A stretch of DNA of 64,000 nt from Vibrio sp. 10N.286.49.B3 (GTDB lineage: Bacteria; Pseudomonadota; Gammaproteobacteria; Enterobacterales; Vibrionaceae), in contig NZ_MCUV01000024.1 in the NCBI RefSeq assembly GCF_002873395.1, positions 124,001-188,000 of the forward strand. The letters are read 5' to 3'. The position numbers were made by a program, and so were the translations under genes. Shown here one piece after another: positions 26,221-37,442 of the stretch; position 1 is the first letter of the stretch; each line of letters begins with the position of its first letter. The notes beneath the pieces were generated by a model, which worked only from the letters and a program-made list of their open reading frames with translations, was not told the origin of the DNA and did not search any database.

Positions 26221-26535
26221 TTACTTTTTGCCTTGAGTTTGCTTATCTGCTTCGGTTAACTCACGGATACGACGGCTGATATCGCGGCGTGCCTTTGAGA
26301 TTTCAGCACTTTTAATGATGTGATCATCAACACGATCTTCATAATCTGCTTTCATATTTTTAATAATGATTAACATTTCATCTTGTGTCATATCAGCTTT
26401 AGTATAATCTAAAAGGTTGTCTAAAAGATCGACACGTTTACGGTTGTCACGAACTTTTTTTTCATTATCAATAAGTTCGCGCTTAAGTTTGTTTTTTTTG
26501 CGTGCTTGGTTAACGATTTCAAATACACTAGTCAT
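26221..26535 (-). CDS. yeeX: YeeX / DUF496 family protein
   Basis: A 104-residue, highly charged helical protein matching E. coli Yee[54 protein letters not shown] and [10 protein letters not shown]. The family is cytoplasmic with no settled function. It probably forms a coiled-coil bundle. It stands alone, with promoter sequences toward 26690 shared with the divergent small gene. Confidence 0.9.
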   Translation of the reverse strand: MTSVFEIVNQARKKNKLKRELIDNEKKVRDNRKRVDLLDNLLDYTKADMTQDEMLIIIKNMKADYEDRVDDHIIKSAEISKARRDISRRIRELTEADKQTQGKK

Positions 26536-26725
26536 AACTTACCTTTATTAAAAATTACTGGATACCTAGCAGTGATTAAAGCACATCATATAAATTCATA
26601 ACAGCATTAAGATCAAAATCATCACATGGTCGATTAAAAAAAGAACACTCGCATCACCGAGGGATTGTACCCTTAATTAATATCACTATATGATAGAGAA
26701 AATCGTCTATTCATACAAAGGTACA

Positions 26726-26974
26726 ATGAAATTGAAGCATGATAATGAGGATGATCTCGCTCTTATAATGGTAGATAGAGAAGCACTTTTAAGCAAAGAG
26801 GAAACGAGTCATGTACCTGATAGTGAAAATATTGGGCAAGATAAGATTCGTCAAGCTTATAAAAAGGCGAGTATGCACATGCAACTTCTCTCTATTGAGA
26901 TCAGTCGACCGAAAATCATGATGTTAGATGAGCATGGTAATCTAACGCCATTGACTTTATTTTCAGAGCATTAG
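26726..26974 (+). CDS. small conserved-looking protein of unknown function
   Basis: An 82-residue cytoplasmic protein (MKLKHDNEDDLALIMVDREA...) with an acidic N terminus and a helical middle (KIRQAYKKASMHMQLLSIEI) followed by MMLDEHGNLTPL. I do not recognise it. The start at 26726 has AAAGG 5-9 nt upstream; the frame extends to 26690 but without a ribosome-binding site. It is followed by yceH 55 nt later in the same direction, so the two may be co-transcribed. Confidence 0.6.
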   Translation: MKLKHDNEDDLALIMVDREALLSKEETSHVPDSENIGQDKIRQAYKKASMHMQLLSIEISRPKIMMLDEHGNLTPLTLFSEH

Positions 26975-27029
26975 GTCGTGCTAAAATAGAAACTCACTTG
27001 CAATAAAGTAAAATAACAAGGAAGAGAAT

Positions 27030-27680
27030 ATGACTATTGAATTATCCGCATTAGAAGCACGTATTATTGGCTGTTTAATTGAAAAAGAAGTCACCACGCC
27101 AGATCACTACCCATTAAGCTTAAATAGTTTAACAAATGCCTGTAATCAAAAAAGTAATCGCGAACCTGTTATGGCGCTATCAGAATCTGATGTCTTAGAT
27201 ACTGTTGAAGGTTTGATCTCTCGTCGCCTTGTGAGTGATGAAAGTGGCTTTAATAGCCGAGTAAGCAAATATCAGCACCGTTTTTGTAATACCGAATTTG
27301 GTGATTTGCAGTTTACCGATCAAGAGCGTGCCATTATTTGTTGTATGCTACTCAGAGGAGCGCAAACACCTGGTGAGTTACGCACGAGAACAAATCGATT
27401 AGCGACTTTTGCTGATGTCAAAGAAGTTGAAAGCGTACTAGAAAACTTAGCAGTACGTAGTGCAGGTGAGTTAGTGATTAAGCTACCGAAAGAGTCAGGC
27501 AAAAGAGATTGTCGCTATCAGCACCTTTTATCAGGGCAAGTTGATATTGAAGCTTATGCTGTACCACCGAGTATTGTTTCTGCAACGAAAGATGAGCAGA
27601 TAGCGAGCCTGGAACAAGATGTCGCTTCATTAAGAGAAGAAGTTGCAGAATTACGAACTTTAATTGAATCTGTTTTGTAA
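27030..27680 (+). CDS. yceH: YceH (DUF480) family protein
   Basis: A 216-residue protein matching the DUF480/YceH family: LSALEARIIGCLIEKEVTTPDHYPLSLNSLTNACNQKSNREPVM at the N terminus and RGAQTPGELRTRTNRL in the second winged-helix domain. A C-terminal coiled coil (IASLEQDVASLREEVAELRTLI) follows. It consists of two tandem winged helices and may bind nucleic acid; function is not established. AAGGAAGAG precedes the ATG. The GIY-YIG gene starts 3 nt after its stop, suggesting translational coupling. Confidence 0.93.
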   Translation: MTIELSALEARIIGCLIEKEVTTPDHYPLSLNSLTNACNQKSNREPVMALSESDVLDTVEGLISRRLVSDESGFNSRVSKYQHRFCNTEFGDLQFTDQERAIICCMLLRGAQTPGELRTRTNRLATFADVKEVESVLENLAVRSAGELVIKLPKESGKRDCRYQHLLSGQVDIEAYAVPPSIVSATKDEQIASLEQDVASLREEVAELRTLIESVL

Positions 27681-27683
27681 TTA

Positions 27684-28001
27684 ATGAGTAGCCATAATCT
27701 CTCAACGATAACAACTTGTTCTGATTGGTATATTTATTTCATACGGACACGTTATGACACCCTTTATTGTGGTATCACAACGGACTTGTCCCGCCGTTTC
27801 AAGCAGCATGAATCGGGGAAAGGGGCAAAAGCTTTGCGTGGAAAGGGCCCTCTATCTTTGGTTTGGAGCCAAAAGCTAAGTAATCACAGCGAAGCTCTTA
27901 AATGTGAGATTGCTGCAAAAAAGTTATCTAAAAAGAAGAAAGAATTGATAGTTAGTTCACAAAAAAAGATTTTCCTCTCGGATAGTCAGTTGCACTTATA
28001 G
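27684..28001 (+). CDS. GIY-YIG nuclease superfamily protein (YhbQ-like)
   Basis: A 105-residue single-domain protein. WYIYFIRTRYDTLYCGITTDLSRRFKQHESGKGAKALRGKGPLSLVW shows the GIY-YIG core (YIYF ... YCGIT), the conserved Arg (SRRFKQHE) and Tyr-to-His helix positions. It resembles E. coli YhbQ, a putative DNA endonuclease of the UPF0213 group. It is coupled to yceH; no terminator is seen before the next gene. Confidence 0.88.
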   Translation: MSSHNLSTITTCSDWYIYFIRTRYDTLYCGITTDLSRRFKQHESGKGAKALRGKGPLSLVWSQKLSNHSEALKCEIAAKKLSKKKKELIVSSQKKIFLSDSQLHL

Positions 28002-28080
28002 AATTTTTCTTTGCTCATCACCTAGTTTGTAATAATCTTCATGCGCATTCAGTACTTATAGTAATTAAAGGATTAATAGT

Positions 28081-29202
28081 ATGAATTTTATGACAAAAAC
28101 TGCCGTTTCAGTCGCGGTTGGTTTATGTTCAAGTAGTGTCTTTGCAGCTCATGTAGTTGCTGATGCTCGTGGTAATGCGATGGGTAATACGGGTGTTGCA
28201 TCGGCAAACTATCTCACTGCGCCATTTTATAATCCTGCTCTGGGTTCAAGCTTTCGTGATCATGATAATTTTGGTCTTTTGCTCCCAGCCGTAGGTGTTA
28301 ACGCCTCTGATCAAGATGATGTTATTTCTACTATTGATGATTTAGATGATGCTATCGATAACAACAATTCGACAGATGTACATAAACTGCTTGATAAGCT
28401 AGACGGGAGTCAGCCACTTAATGTTACAGCCGGTTTAGGTATTGCGATTGCTCTCCCTACACATGCAGTCTCAACCAATTTTTTTGCACGTGGTTATGTA
28501 GAAGTCATGTCGCAAGTTAACGTTGATAACAGTTCTAATGCAGAGGATCGCTATGATAACTCTGAAGTGGATACTAAAGCATTTGGATACTCAGAGTATG
28601 GGGTGTCCTTTTCAAAAGCCTTTGTTATAGCGAATCAAGATGTTTCATTCGGTATTTCACCAAAATATCAGCAAATGAAAACTTATACTAAAATGACTAC
28701 GCTAGAAGATTTTGATTTCGATGACTATGAAGAGTCGGAAAATAGTGCTGGTGCCTTTAACTTTGACCTTGGTGCCGTGTGGTATAGAAATAATTTCCGT
28801 GCAGCGTTAGCCATCAAAGATGTACTTGCTCAAGAAATAGAACTTAAAAACAACCAAGGGACTGTGTTAGATACCTATGAGCTGAACCCGCAAGCAACCA
28901 TCGGCTTAGCTTATACCAATCGATTCTTTACTGCTGCTTTTGATGCCGATCTAACTAAGCAAACGCGCTTTAAGAGTATGGATGATGATACCCAGTTTGT
29001 TCGTGTTGGCTTAGAGGGAAATGCTTGGGGTTGGGCTCAGCTACGAGCGGGCTATGAAATCGACCTGCAAGATACTCTTGATAACTCACTGACCGCTGGT
29101 GTTGGCCTCAGCCCGTGGGATGTTGTTCACCTTGATATTGCTGCTTCGTATGCTGGTGAAAATCAATTTGGTGCTGCAGCTAATTTATATCTCACGTTCT
29201 AA
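28081..29202 (+). CDS. TraF-like (PF13729) outer-membrane beta-barrel protein
   Basis: A 373-residue exported protein. The signal peptide ends near FAA (residue 21-23). HVVADARGNAMGNTGVASANYLTAPFYNPAL is the characteristic start of the family annotated as conjugal transfer protein TraF (TraF_2), which is FadL-like. Alternating beta strands follow, and the chain ends in F (NLYLTF) as in outer-membrane barrels. The conjugation label is historical; no transfer genes are near. It probably forms a channel or a surface protein. AAAGGATTAATAGT precedes the ATG. Confidence 0.85.
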   Translation: MNFMTKTAVSVAVGLCSSSVFAAHVVADARGNAMGNTGVASANYLTAPFYNPALGSSFRDHDNFGLLLPAVGVNASDQDDVISTIDDLDDAIDNNNSTDVHKLLDKLDGSQPLNVTAGLGIAIALPTHAVSTNFFARGYVEVMSQVNVDNSSNAEDRYDNSEVDTKAFGYSEYGVSFSKAFVIANQDVSFGISPKYQQMKTYTKMTTLEDFDFDDYEESENSAGAFNFDLGAVWYRNNFRAALAIKDVLAQEIELKNNQGTVLDTYELNPQATIGLAYTNRFFTAAFDADLTKQTRFKSMDDDTQFVRVGLEGNAWGWAQLRAGYEIDLQDTLDNSLTAGVGLSPWDVVHLDIAASYAGENQFGAAANLYLTF

Positions 29203-29232
29203 ATGAGAAATTAGCATAAATAGATAAGTGAT

Positions 29233-29257
29233 AAGCCATCCATTGTGATGGCTTTTT
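29233..29257 (+). terminator. terminator of the TraF-like gene
   Basis: AAGCCATC / GATGGCTT hairpin with a 6-nt loop followed by TTTTT, 31 nt after the stop. Confidence 0.85.
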
Positions 29258-29395
29258 CGTATCTGATTAGAAGTACGTGATACCTTGTGAGTTTTTTTGT
29301 ATTAATACTTCACCATTTCTACCAATTTGATCCAAGTTGCCACATAATTAACACTGCACTAGCGGTACAGCTAGGCATTGGCTAGTAAAAAATGA

Positions 29396-30525
<1,130 letters not shown>

Positions 30526-30526
<1 letters not shown>

Positions 30527-33105
30527 TGACAGTGAAGTATAAAGCTGAACCAATTAAGCGTCGCTCATTAGCTTATTTAATTACCAGAATGATGATTTTA
30601 GTTATCATTGTACTGACATCAAGTATTTTGGCACAAAGCTATCAGCAAAGCAGCCGAATCATTAATCAAGAAGTTGAGCGTACATTACAGCAGACTTCCA
30701 GTTTAATACAGACTCTATTTGATTATAAGCTGGCAGCATTACAAATAAACCAAGACAGTAATGCTAAAAACGATATGATATTAAAGTTTTTAAAGGATAA
30801 AAATAAAGATAAGCTAGATGACTTTATTTTTAGTCTTGATCAAAAAGCATCCAATCAGGTGCCGGACTTACGCTTTATCGGTCAAGATAATCGTATTATC
30901 TGGGGTGACAGCAATGCTAATTTTTATGGTTTAGCTTCAGAAGACATTAAGGCACTATCAGAAGAAGTGAAGTTTGGCAGTAACTGGCATTTTATCAAGT
31001 TAGATAGCGCCTTAGGGCAAAGGCATATTCTTGCTAGGCGATCCCCTGTTATTGATCCTGAATCAGGAGAAGTATTAGGTTATTTATATATAGCCACCAT
31101 TCTAGATGATAACTTTCTATTAGTTAATATGCTTAAAAAGGGCAGTAATAGTGAGAATGTTATTATTGAAAGTGAGAATAAATCTATTGCTAATACATTA
31201 ACTGGCAATGAAAATTATAGCCTTTCAGAGTTGGTTGAGATAGATCACACGAATCTAGTGAATAATCCGATATTAAGTGTAACTCAGTTGAGAATCAATG
31301 AAGTTGAAGCCCCTATTATTGTTATGGCCATTCAATCTGATGAGAATTTGATTAAGTTTAAGAAAACGCATCTGTTAAATTTAATATTGCTTTTTTCGGT
31401 TATAATTGTCGCATTCATTTTTATCCGTAAGTGGGTGCATGAGAGGATATTTACAGAGTTAGAGTATTTAATGACTTATACGCTATCTATAAAAGATGGG
31501 AAAGACTCATTAATATTTAAAGGGGCTGATATATCTGAGTTTGACCACATCGGTCGAACGCTTGAAGGCACCTTTTCTCGCTTGCTTGATCAAGAAAAGT
31601 CATTTGAAAATTTATTTAATTTTTCATCATCACCGATAATGCTATGGTCTACATCAGGACTACTCATTAAAATGAACCCATCGGCTCGAGAGAAATTGAT
31701 GGATTTTGATAGTAAAAACTTATTACATGGTGCTGATTTTATTAAATTTAAATACCATCTAATGCAGTATGTAAAAATGATAGAACCTGGTGATAGATTG
31801 ACGGGTATTAATATAGAGATAGGTAATGAAACTTATCAGTGGAATTTATCATCATTAAAAGTAGAGAATGGTCCTGCGAGTGTTATTGTTCAAGGTCAGG
31901 ATATTACTGCACTAATAGAAGCTGAAAAACAAAATAATTTAGCTCGTCAAGAAGCTGAAAAATCGGCACAAACGAGAGCTGAGTTTTTAGCCAAAATGAG
32001 TCATGAAATACGTACGCCACTTAATGGTATTATTGGTATATCTCAGCTATTACAACATTCAGCGATAACGGAAGAGCAAAAAAAACAAATCAATGTATTA
32101 TATAATAGTGGTGAACATTTATTATCAGTGTTAAATGATGTGCTTGATTTTTCCAAAATAGAGCAAGGTAAGTTTAATATTAACGTTCATGAGTTTTACT
32201 TTTCAGAGTTAGTTGATCTTATCGTTCAAATATATAACCCGTTATGCTCCGCTAAAAAAGTGGATTTGATAGTTAAAAACGAACTTCCTAGTAATATGAA
32301 GATACTTACCGATCAGACTCGCCTTAATCAAATTATGTTTAACTTATTGAGTAATGCAATAAAGTTTACTAGTGAAGGACATATTATTATTAGCTTTAAA
32401 TTTAGCCCTAATAATGACGATGTAGGAAATATACTGTCTATTACTGTTGAAGATACAGGGATTGGAATTAGTTCGGATAAAATTGAGGCGATGTTTGATC
32501 CCTTCGTTCAGGCTGAGCCGATTACAACTCGTGAGTATGGTGGGACTGGGTTAGGTTTAACTATAGTTAAAAATTTAGTCGAGATGCTCAGTGGTGATAT
32601 TCAAGTCCATAGTAAGAAAGGGCAGGGGTCAACCTTTTTAATTAACTTGCCCGTTGAAAAGCCTAATAGGAAGGTGACAAGCAAGAATGTGCCGCTGTCA
32701 TTTGACTTACAACCGCCACTCTTCACTCAACCTGTAAGCGTTCTCTTGGTTGAAGATAACCATACAAACGCTTATATCACACAAGCATTTTGTCGTAAAT
32801 ATGCGATGGAAATTAAATGGGTAACCGATGGTTTTAAAGCGCTGGATAGTTTAAAAGAGGAAACGTTTGATCTTATTTTAATGGATAACCAACTGCCTGG
32901 CTTGAGTGGCATAGAGGCAACAAAAGTTATTCGAAATGAAATGAAGCTTACAACGCCGATTTATGCGTGTACTGCTGATGCAATGGAGGAGACGAGAAAG
33001 TCCTTTATACAGGCGGGGGCTGACTACGTCTTAATTAAGCCGCTAAAAGAAGAAAATTTGCATACTGCTTTAATACACTACAAGCAGATGACAGAGATAA
33101 ACTAG
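30526..33105 (+). CDS. luxQ: autoinducer-2 sensor hybrid histidine kinase/phosphatase LuxQ
   Basis: An 859-residue inner-membrane hybrid kinase, the same length as V. harveyi LuxQ. TM1 (about residues 15-38), a LuxQ periplasmic sensor region (to about residue 280), TM2 (LILLFSVIIVAFIFIRKW), a PAS-like linker, HisKA with MSHEIRTPLNG (His near residue 492), HATPase (N box NLLSNAIKFTSEG, DTGIGIS, GGTGLGLTIVKNLV) and a receiver domain (VLLVEDNHTN, LILMDNQLPG with Asp near 786, Lys in VLIKPL). At low AI-2 it phosphorylates LuxU and then LuxO, driving Qrr transcription; with AI-2-bound LuxP it acts as a phosphatase. It is transcribed with luxP. Confidence 0.97.
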
Positions 33106-33135
33106 CATTATAGTGAGCTAGCTTTTACCTTGTCT

Positions 33136-33453
33136 TTAATGATTATGCTGCTCTAAGCAGGAGCGGCATAAACATAAATTTGCTTGTTTTATATCCGCGG
33201 GAAGATCTTCCGTTGACCTCTTATCCAACTCAAAACACCAACAAGTTTCCTTCCCTGCACTGATATCACATTGGGCATTACTATGGCATTGAGGACATTG
33301 GTGGGTTGTATTCTCACCATTTAGTGCTGCCATAATTAAGCTTCTTTGCTCGTCGCTGTATGATGCCCAGCCGATAATTTCATTGACCGTTCGATGACAG
33401 CCAGAGCAAATTCCGCCATTATTTTTACACACGCCGATACAAGGTGAACGCAT
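33136..33453 (-). CDS. DUF1289 domain protein with cysteine-rich tail
   Basis: A 105-residue protein beginning MRSPCIGVCKNNGGICSGCHRT, the DUF1289 zinc-knuckle-like signature, followed by EIIGWASYSDEQR and then a second Cys cluster (HQCPQCHSNAQCDI, CWCFEL, LCLCRSCLEQH) like the CWC small Cys-rich family. Twelve or so Cys suggest metal binding. Fused DUF1289-plus-CWC proteins occur in Vibrionaceae. The start at 33453 is favoured because AGGG lies 8 nt upstream; the ATG at 33459 is only 2 nt from it. Confidence 0.85.
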   Translation of the reverse strand: MRSPCIGVCKNNGGICSGCHRTVNEIIGWASYSDEQRSLIMAALNGENTTHQCPQCHSNAQCDISAGKETCWCFELDKRSTEDLPADIKQANLCLCRSCLEQHNH

Positions 33454-33575
33454 GGTCATTTCCCTACATTTATAGACTTAAATGATGAATTTAGCAGCTT
33501 TCAATATGAAAACAAGGTGTAATTTTGTGAGCTATTAGGATAGGATTGCAGGCTTTTTTACTTCTTGAGGTTATT

Positions 33576-34934
33576 ATGTATATTGGTTTTGATTATGGAA
33601 CGGCAAACTGCTCAGTAGCAAGTATCGTTGATGGAGAGCCTAAACTATTACCATTGGAGCATGATAACCAATATATTCCTTCTACGCTTGCAGCTCCAAC
33701 CCGAGAGTCGGTATCAGAGCTATTATTCAGACACTACAAAATCAAGCCCACAGATGTGGTTGGCGAGCAAGTGTTGCGTCGAGCCGTGGCATTAAATCGA
33801 GATGAAGGATTAGACGACCTATCGATTGCTGATATGAGCTTTGGTCAAACCGCACTCGATCAATATTTGGCTGATCCTAGAGATACCTACTACGTAAAAT
33901 CACCAAAATCTTTTTTAGGTGCAAGTGGCTTACACGATGTTCAAATTAGCTTCTTTGAAGATTTAGTCTGCGCCATGATGGTAAATATCAAGCACCAAGC
34001 AGAGCAGTCAACTCAACAATATATCACTCAAGCGGTTATCGGTCGCCCTGTTAACTTTCATGGTCGTGGTGGTGAGGTAGCTAACCAACAAGCTGAGAAA
34101 ATTTTGACTCAGGCTGCAAAAAGAGCAGGTTATAAAAATATTGAATTTCAATTTGAACCTGTCGCCGCTGGTCTAGAGTATGAAAGCACTCTTCAAGAAG
34201 ACAAAACGATTCTAGTGGTTGATATTGGTGGTGGTACAACCGACTGCTCTTTAATTGATATGGGACCAACTTGGCGTAATAAATCGGACCGTAGTCAAAG
34301 TTTATTAGCACATAGTGGTCAGCGTGTTGGTGGTAATGATCTTGATATTTATCTTGCTTTCAAACAATTAATGATTCCATTTGGCATGGGAAGTCAGTCA
34401 ATTGCAGGCTTAGATATGCCGTTAACTCAGTTTTGGAACCCAATCGCAATCAATGATATCGAAGCACAAAAATCGTTTTATAGTCAGCAAAATTTAGCAG
34501 CTTTAAAACTATTACGTAAAGAAGCACAATCCCCTGAAAAGCTAGATAGACTTTTATCGGTATACCAAGAAACACTAGGCTATAGCATTGTTAGAAAGGC
34601 GGAAGAGGCGAAAATAGCACTGGCAAAAGATGACCAATATCGAGTAGCCATGAATCTGCTTTCTGATGTGATAGAAGTCGATATAGATATGCAGCAAATG
34701 GTTGAAGCGATAGCAACACCGAAAAATAAAATGGTTAACTTAGTTCAAGAAGCCATTTTACAATCGGATAAAAAAGCGGATGCTATCTTTATGACGGGTG
34801 GTTCAGCACGTTCACCTATCTTAAGGCAAGCCGTACAGTCTCAACTTCCAAATACACCAATAGTTAGTGGCAACTACTTTGGTTCTGTTACTGCAGGGCT
34901 TGCTCGTTGGGCCGATATTTGTTTTAAAGGTTAG
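33576..34934 (+). CDS. yegD: Hsp70-like chaperone YegD
   Basis: A 452-residue actin-like ATPase of the YegD type, close in length to E. coli YegD (about 450). The phosphate 1 motif YIGFDYGTANCSVA, the connect and phosphate 2 motif ILVVDIGGGTTDCSLIDMG, and the adenosine motif FMTGGSARSP are all intact. No peptide-binding domain or C-terminal lid follows, so it is a nucleotide-binding domain only, with an unknown client. The start at 33576 follows GAGG; the frame to 33546 has no ribosome-binding site. Confidence 0.93.
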   Translation: MYIGFDYGTANCSVASIVDGEPKLLPLEHDNQYIPSTLAAPTRESVSELLFRHYKIKPTDVVGEQVLRRAVALNRDEGLDDLSIADMSFGQTALDQYLADPRDTYYVKSPKSFLGASGLHDVQISFFEDLVCAMMVNIKHQAEQSTQQYITQAVIGRPVNFHGRGGEVANQQAEKILTQAAKRAGYKNIEFQFEPVAAGLEYESTLQEDKTILVVDIGGGTTDCSLIDMGPTWRNKSDRSQSLLAHSGQRVGGNDLDIYLAFKQLMIPFGMGSQSIAGLDMPLTQFWNPIAINDIEAQKSFYSQQNLAALKLLRKEAQSPEKLDRLLSVYQETLGYSIVRKAEEAKIALAKDDQYRVAMNLLSDVIEVDIDMQQMVEAIATPKNKMVNLVQEAILQSDKKADAIFMTGGSARSPILRQAVQSQLPNTPIVSGNYFGSVTAGLARWADICFKG

Positions 34935-34970
34935 CGGAAGGGCGCGTTACTTACTTTTTGATAAGTAAAA

Positions 34971-35615
34971 TTACCACTGACGAAAGCCGCACGTATCAAT
35001 ATGAAAACGGACGCCAGAGTATAAGCCAAGACCGACATTATATTTTTTACCAACCGTATTGAAAATATGTAACAGTTTTTCATGCAATACCGTGCGGTCA
35101 ATTGAGTCTTTAGGAACCACATCTAAAGCACAAAAGGAGAGGTGTTTACTCTGCGAAGCACCTCCTGCCTCTTGATTATATTCAGCCGTTCGTTCTCCAG
35201 AGACAGGTATCACTAAGCCTATTTCTGGCTCAATATAAGTCTGTATAAAGCGAATTGTATTGATCATCTTTGGTATGTTCTTATCATCGGGAAGAGTGAA
35301 TAAGGTACTTTTCGTATGCGTCCAGTCTGTTCCTTGTAAAAGCACTAAATACAGAGGCATTGTTTCTTTAATACCAGCTGCTAAAAATTGCTCTTTAATT
35401 TCTATCAACCTTTTTTCATTTTTATTCAGTAAAGCCCACCCTTTGAACGCGACTAGGCTTGGCACTTTATAGCCTTGTATATCGACAATAAGATCCTCAT
35501 AGGTTAAAGACCATGGGTCGGTATATAAGGGTTCAAGTTCATCCGATGCCAGTGAAGCAGTACTAGTGATGCTCACAATGAATGCATAGATGATAATGAT
35601 GAGCTTATTGTTCAT
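34971..35615 (-). CDS. exported M15-like D-Ala carboxypeptidase family protein (YcbK/DacB-like)
   Basis: A 214-residue protein with an N-terminal signal peptide (about residues 1-23, ending ASLAS). The C-terminal domain has VSGERTAEYNQEAGGASQSKHLSFCALDVVPKDS and VGLGLYSGVRFHIDTCGFRQW, the pattern of M15 zinc peptidases (SR..N...GGA..S.H..G.A.D, and a last HxD). The His in SKH, the Asp in ALD and the His in FHID would bind zinc. The expected Arg-to-Glu change (SGERTAEYN) is unusual but keeps an Arg. It probably trims peptidoglycan peptides in the periplasm. A Fur-box-like TAATGAT/ATTATCA half lies upstream but is unconvincing. Confidence 0.78.
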   Translation of the reverse strand: MNNKLIIIIYAFIVSITSTASLASDELEPLYTDPWSLTYEDLIVDIQGYKVPSLVAFKGWALLNKNEKRLIEIKEQFLAAGIKETMPLYLVLLQGTDWTHTKSTLFTLPDDKNIPKMINTIRFIQTYIEPEIGLVIPVSGERTAEYNQEAGGASQSKHLSFCALDVVPKDSIDRTVLHEKLLHIFNTVGKKYNVGLGLYSGVRFHIDTCGFRQW

Positions 35616-35796
35616 AGTATCCCTTTTGAATGTAAATGATTATCAATCTAGCATAGTGCAAAAAAACGACACTGTCCTTTTCGACTGCTAAACTAGTTAT
35701 ATAATCATCAGCAGATGTAACGATTGTTGTAGCTGTTTAAAACAGATAAGACGTAAGTACTTTTGTTTCTTCAAAATGCATTAATGGAGTGATAGA

Positions 35797-36963
35797 TTGA
35801 TACAATACCGTAATATTAACTATTCAATAAAAAGCCATATTAGGCAGTTTCACTATCGAGCTGAAAAAAGTAATACTTATAAAATCCAGGTAGGTGTATT
35901 GGCACTTGCCGTCGCCTCTATGCTACTAGGTTCTACTATTTTCCTATGGTCTGATAATAGTATTATTTTGGATATGGACCATGAAGTTCAAGCTATTCAA
36001 AAATTTTTGCATTACATTTTACCTAGTCTCTGTGCCTTAACTTTTCTTGTAGTTTCTTTAGGGGAAGTAAGTGAGTCGAAAAACTATGTTTGTTTATTTA
36101 TTTTAGCTAGCGGTCTTGCTGTCATACATGCAACGACCTTAAGGGCAGAGTTAACACTGCATCCAATTAGTTTCATTTCTATTTCTTTAGTAGCAAAAGT
36201 CATGATTCTTACACCAATAAAAACATGGTTTATTGTGAGCTTTTATATCTTGTTCGCTATAGCAACAGTTTATACTTTACATGTGAGTGTGGAGTTTCAC
36301 ATGAAGGCGGTTTTATCCATTATTTGTATTTATATATGGCTACTGTATTTGGGAATAGATCACTACCACTCTAGAAAGAACACATTTCTCTATCAGCATA
36401 AGCTTTGGAAAGAGAACCAGCAAATAGCAATACAAGGATTAGATGCACAGTCAAAGAATAGCCATTTAAGTGAAGTAGCAAATCGAGACAGTTTGACAGG
36501 ATTGTTTAATCGGTATCATTTTAAAAAATGTTTTAATCATGAACTTGGACGCTTGGCTCGAACCCAATCACCATTGAGCTTGCTTATCATCGATATTGAT
36601 TACTTTAAATTAATAAATGATAATAAAGGTCACCAGGTTGGTGATGAGTATTTAATTAAAGTGTCAGATATTTTAAGAAATTGTATACGGCGTGATACTG
36701 ATATTATTGCCCGTTATGGTGGAGAAGAGTTTATTGTATTACTACCTGATACAGACCATTTAGGATTAACAACTTTAAGTCAAGGTATCCTAGATGCAAT
36801 AAGAGAGCAAAAAATACCTCACCCGATAACGCCTTTTTTAACCGTAAGTATTGGTGGAATTACTACCTTAGATCATGACGTAGATTTGATAAAACTTGCT
36901 GATGATAATTTATACCATGTAAAAAATAATGGTCGAAACGCTTATTCTATTTCTCAGGTATAG
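35797..36963 (+). CDS. membrane-bound diguanylate cyclase (GGDEF)
   Basis: A 388-residue protein with about six transmembrane segments in the first 190 residues (LALAVASMLLGSTIFLW and following), then a GGDEF domain: DSLTGLFNRYHFKKC, LLIIDIDYFKLINDNKGHQVGD and active loop YGGEEF. The RDTD just before the loop is a canonical inhibitory I-site (RxxD), unlike the other diguanylate cyclase in this window. Output is cyclic di-GMP; the membrane region is probably a 7TMR/MASE-like sensor. The start is TTG at 35797 after GGAGTG; no ATG fits. Confidence 0.92.
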   Translation: MIQYRNINYSIKSHIRQFHYRAEKSNTYKIQVGVLALAVASMLLGSTIFLWSDNSIILDMDHEVQAIQKFLHYILPSLCALTFLVVSLGEVSESKNYVCLFILASGLAVIHATTLRAELTLHPISFISISLVAKVMILTPIKTWFIVSFYILFAIATVYTLHVSVEFHMKAVLSIICIYIWLLYLGIDHYHSRKNTFLYQHKLWKENQQIAIQGLDAQSKNSHLSEVANRDSLTGLFNRYHFKKCFNHELGRLARTQSPLSLLIIDIDYFKLINDNKGHQVGDEYLIKVSDILRNCIRRDTDIIARYGGEEFIVLLPDTDHLGLTTLSQGILDAIREQKIPHPITPFLTVSIGGITTLDHDVDLIKLADDNLYHVKNNGRNAYSISQV

Positions 36964-37132
36964 CTAGCGTGTCGATCATTTCATCTTGATTGATTTAAAA
37001 ATAGCGAAGGCAAGGATAGTGTTCTAATTTATGTTAAAATAGCTTATCAGCGATATGAATGTGCAGTACATCTCATTTGTTTTACTGAGCATAGTGAAAC
37101 CCTAACATGATTAATTAATGAGGATATGAGAT

Positions 37133-37393
37133 ATGAGCAAATTAACTGCTGTAGAGCGTAAAGCACGTGATGATGAACGTTTTTCACAGCGTGTGACTGA
37201 GCGTAGAGAAAAAGGTGAAGATGTTATTGCTTATGCACTAGCAACTAAAAAAGCAGTGAAGTTCTTAACTAAATCAGAAAAGAAAGAACTGCAAGCACGA
37301 AAAATTGCTCGTCAGGAAGAAATCAGACTTAAAGAACAAGAAGAATTAGCGAAAATTGAAGCAACATTTATTACGCCTGACGGTCAGGAATAA
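37133..37393 (+). CDS. small charged coiled-coil protein of unknown function
   Basis: An 86-residue protein rich in Lys, Arg and Glu (LTAVERKARDDERFSQRVTERREKGEDVIAYAL, then TKSEKKELQARKIARQEEIRLKEQEELAKIEATF). It is almost entirely helical and probably oligomeric or nucleic-acid associated. I do not recognise a named family. GAGGATATGAGAT precedes the ATG. It has a hairpin after it (37401-37430). Confidence 0.65.
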   Translation: MSKLTAVERKARDDERFSQRVTERREKGEDVIAYALATKKAVKFLTKSEKKELQARKIARQEEIRLKEQEELAKIEATFITPDGQE

Positions 37394-37400
37394 ATAATTA

Positions 37401-37430
37401 TCCTCTGTCTAAGTTGTATTAGGCAGAGGA
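37401..37430. terminator. bidirectional hairpin terminator
   Basis: TCCTCTGTCTAA / TTAGGCAGAGGA (one G-U pair), 12-bp arms with a 6-nt loop, between a plus-strand gene and the converging HlyD-like gene. Confidence 0.65.
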
Positions 37431-37442
37431 CGTAAAAATGTT

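Noticed and set aside
28081..29202. Conjugation gene implied by the TraF family name
   Set aside because: The PF13729-type proteins are FadL-like barrels; there are no relaxase, pilus or mating-pair genes nearby.
35590..35648. Possible Fur box near the M15-like gene
   Set aside because: Only scattered ATGAT/ATTATC half-matches, one of which lies inside the coding region.
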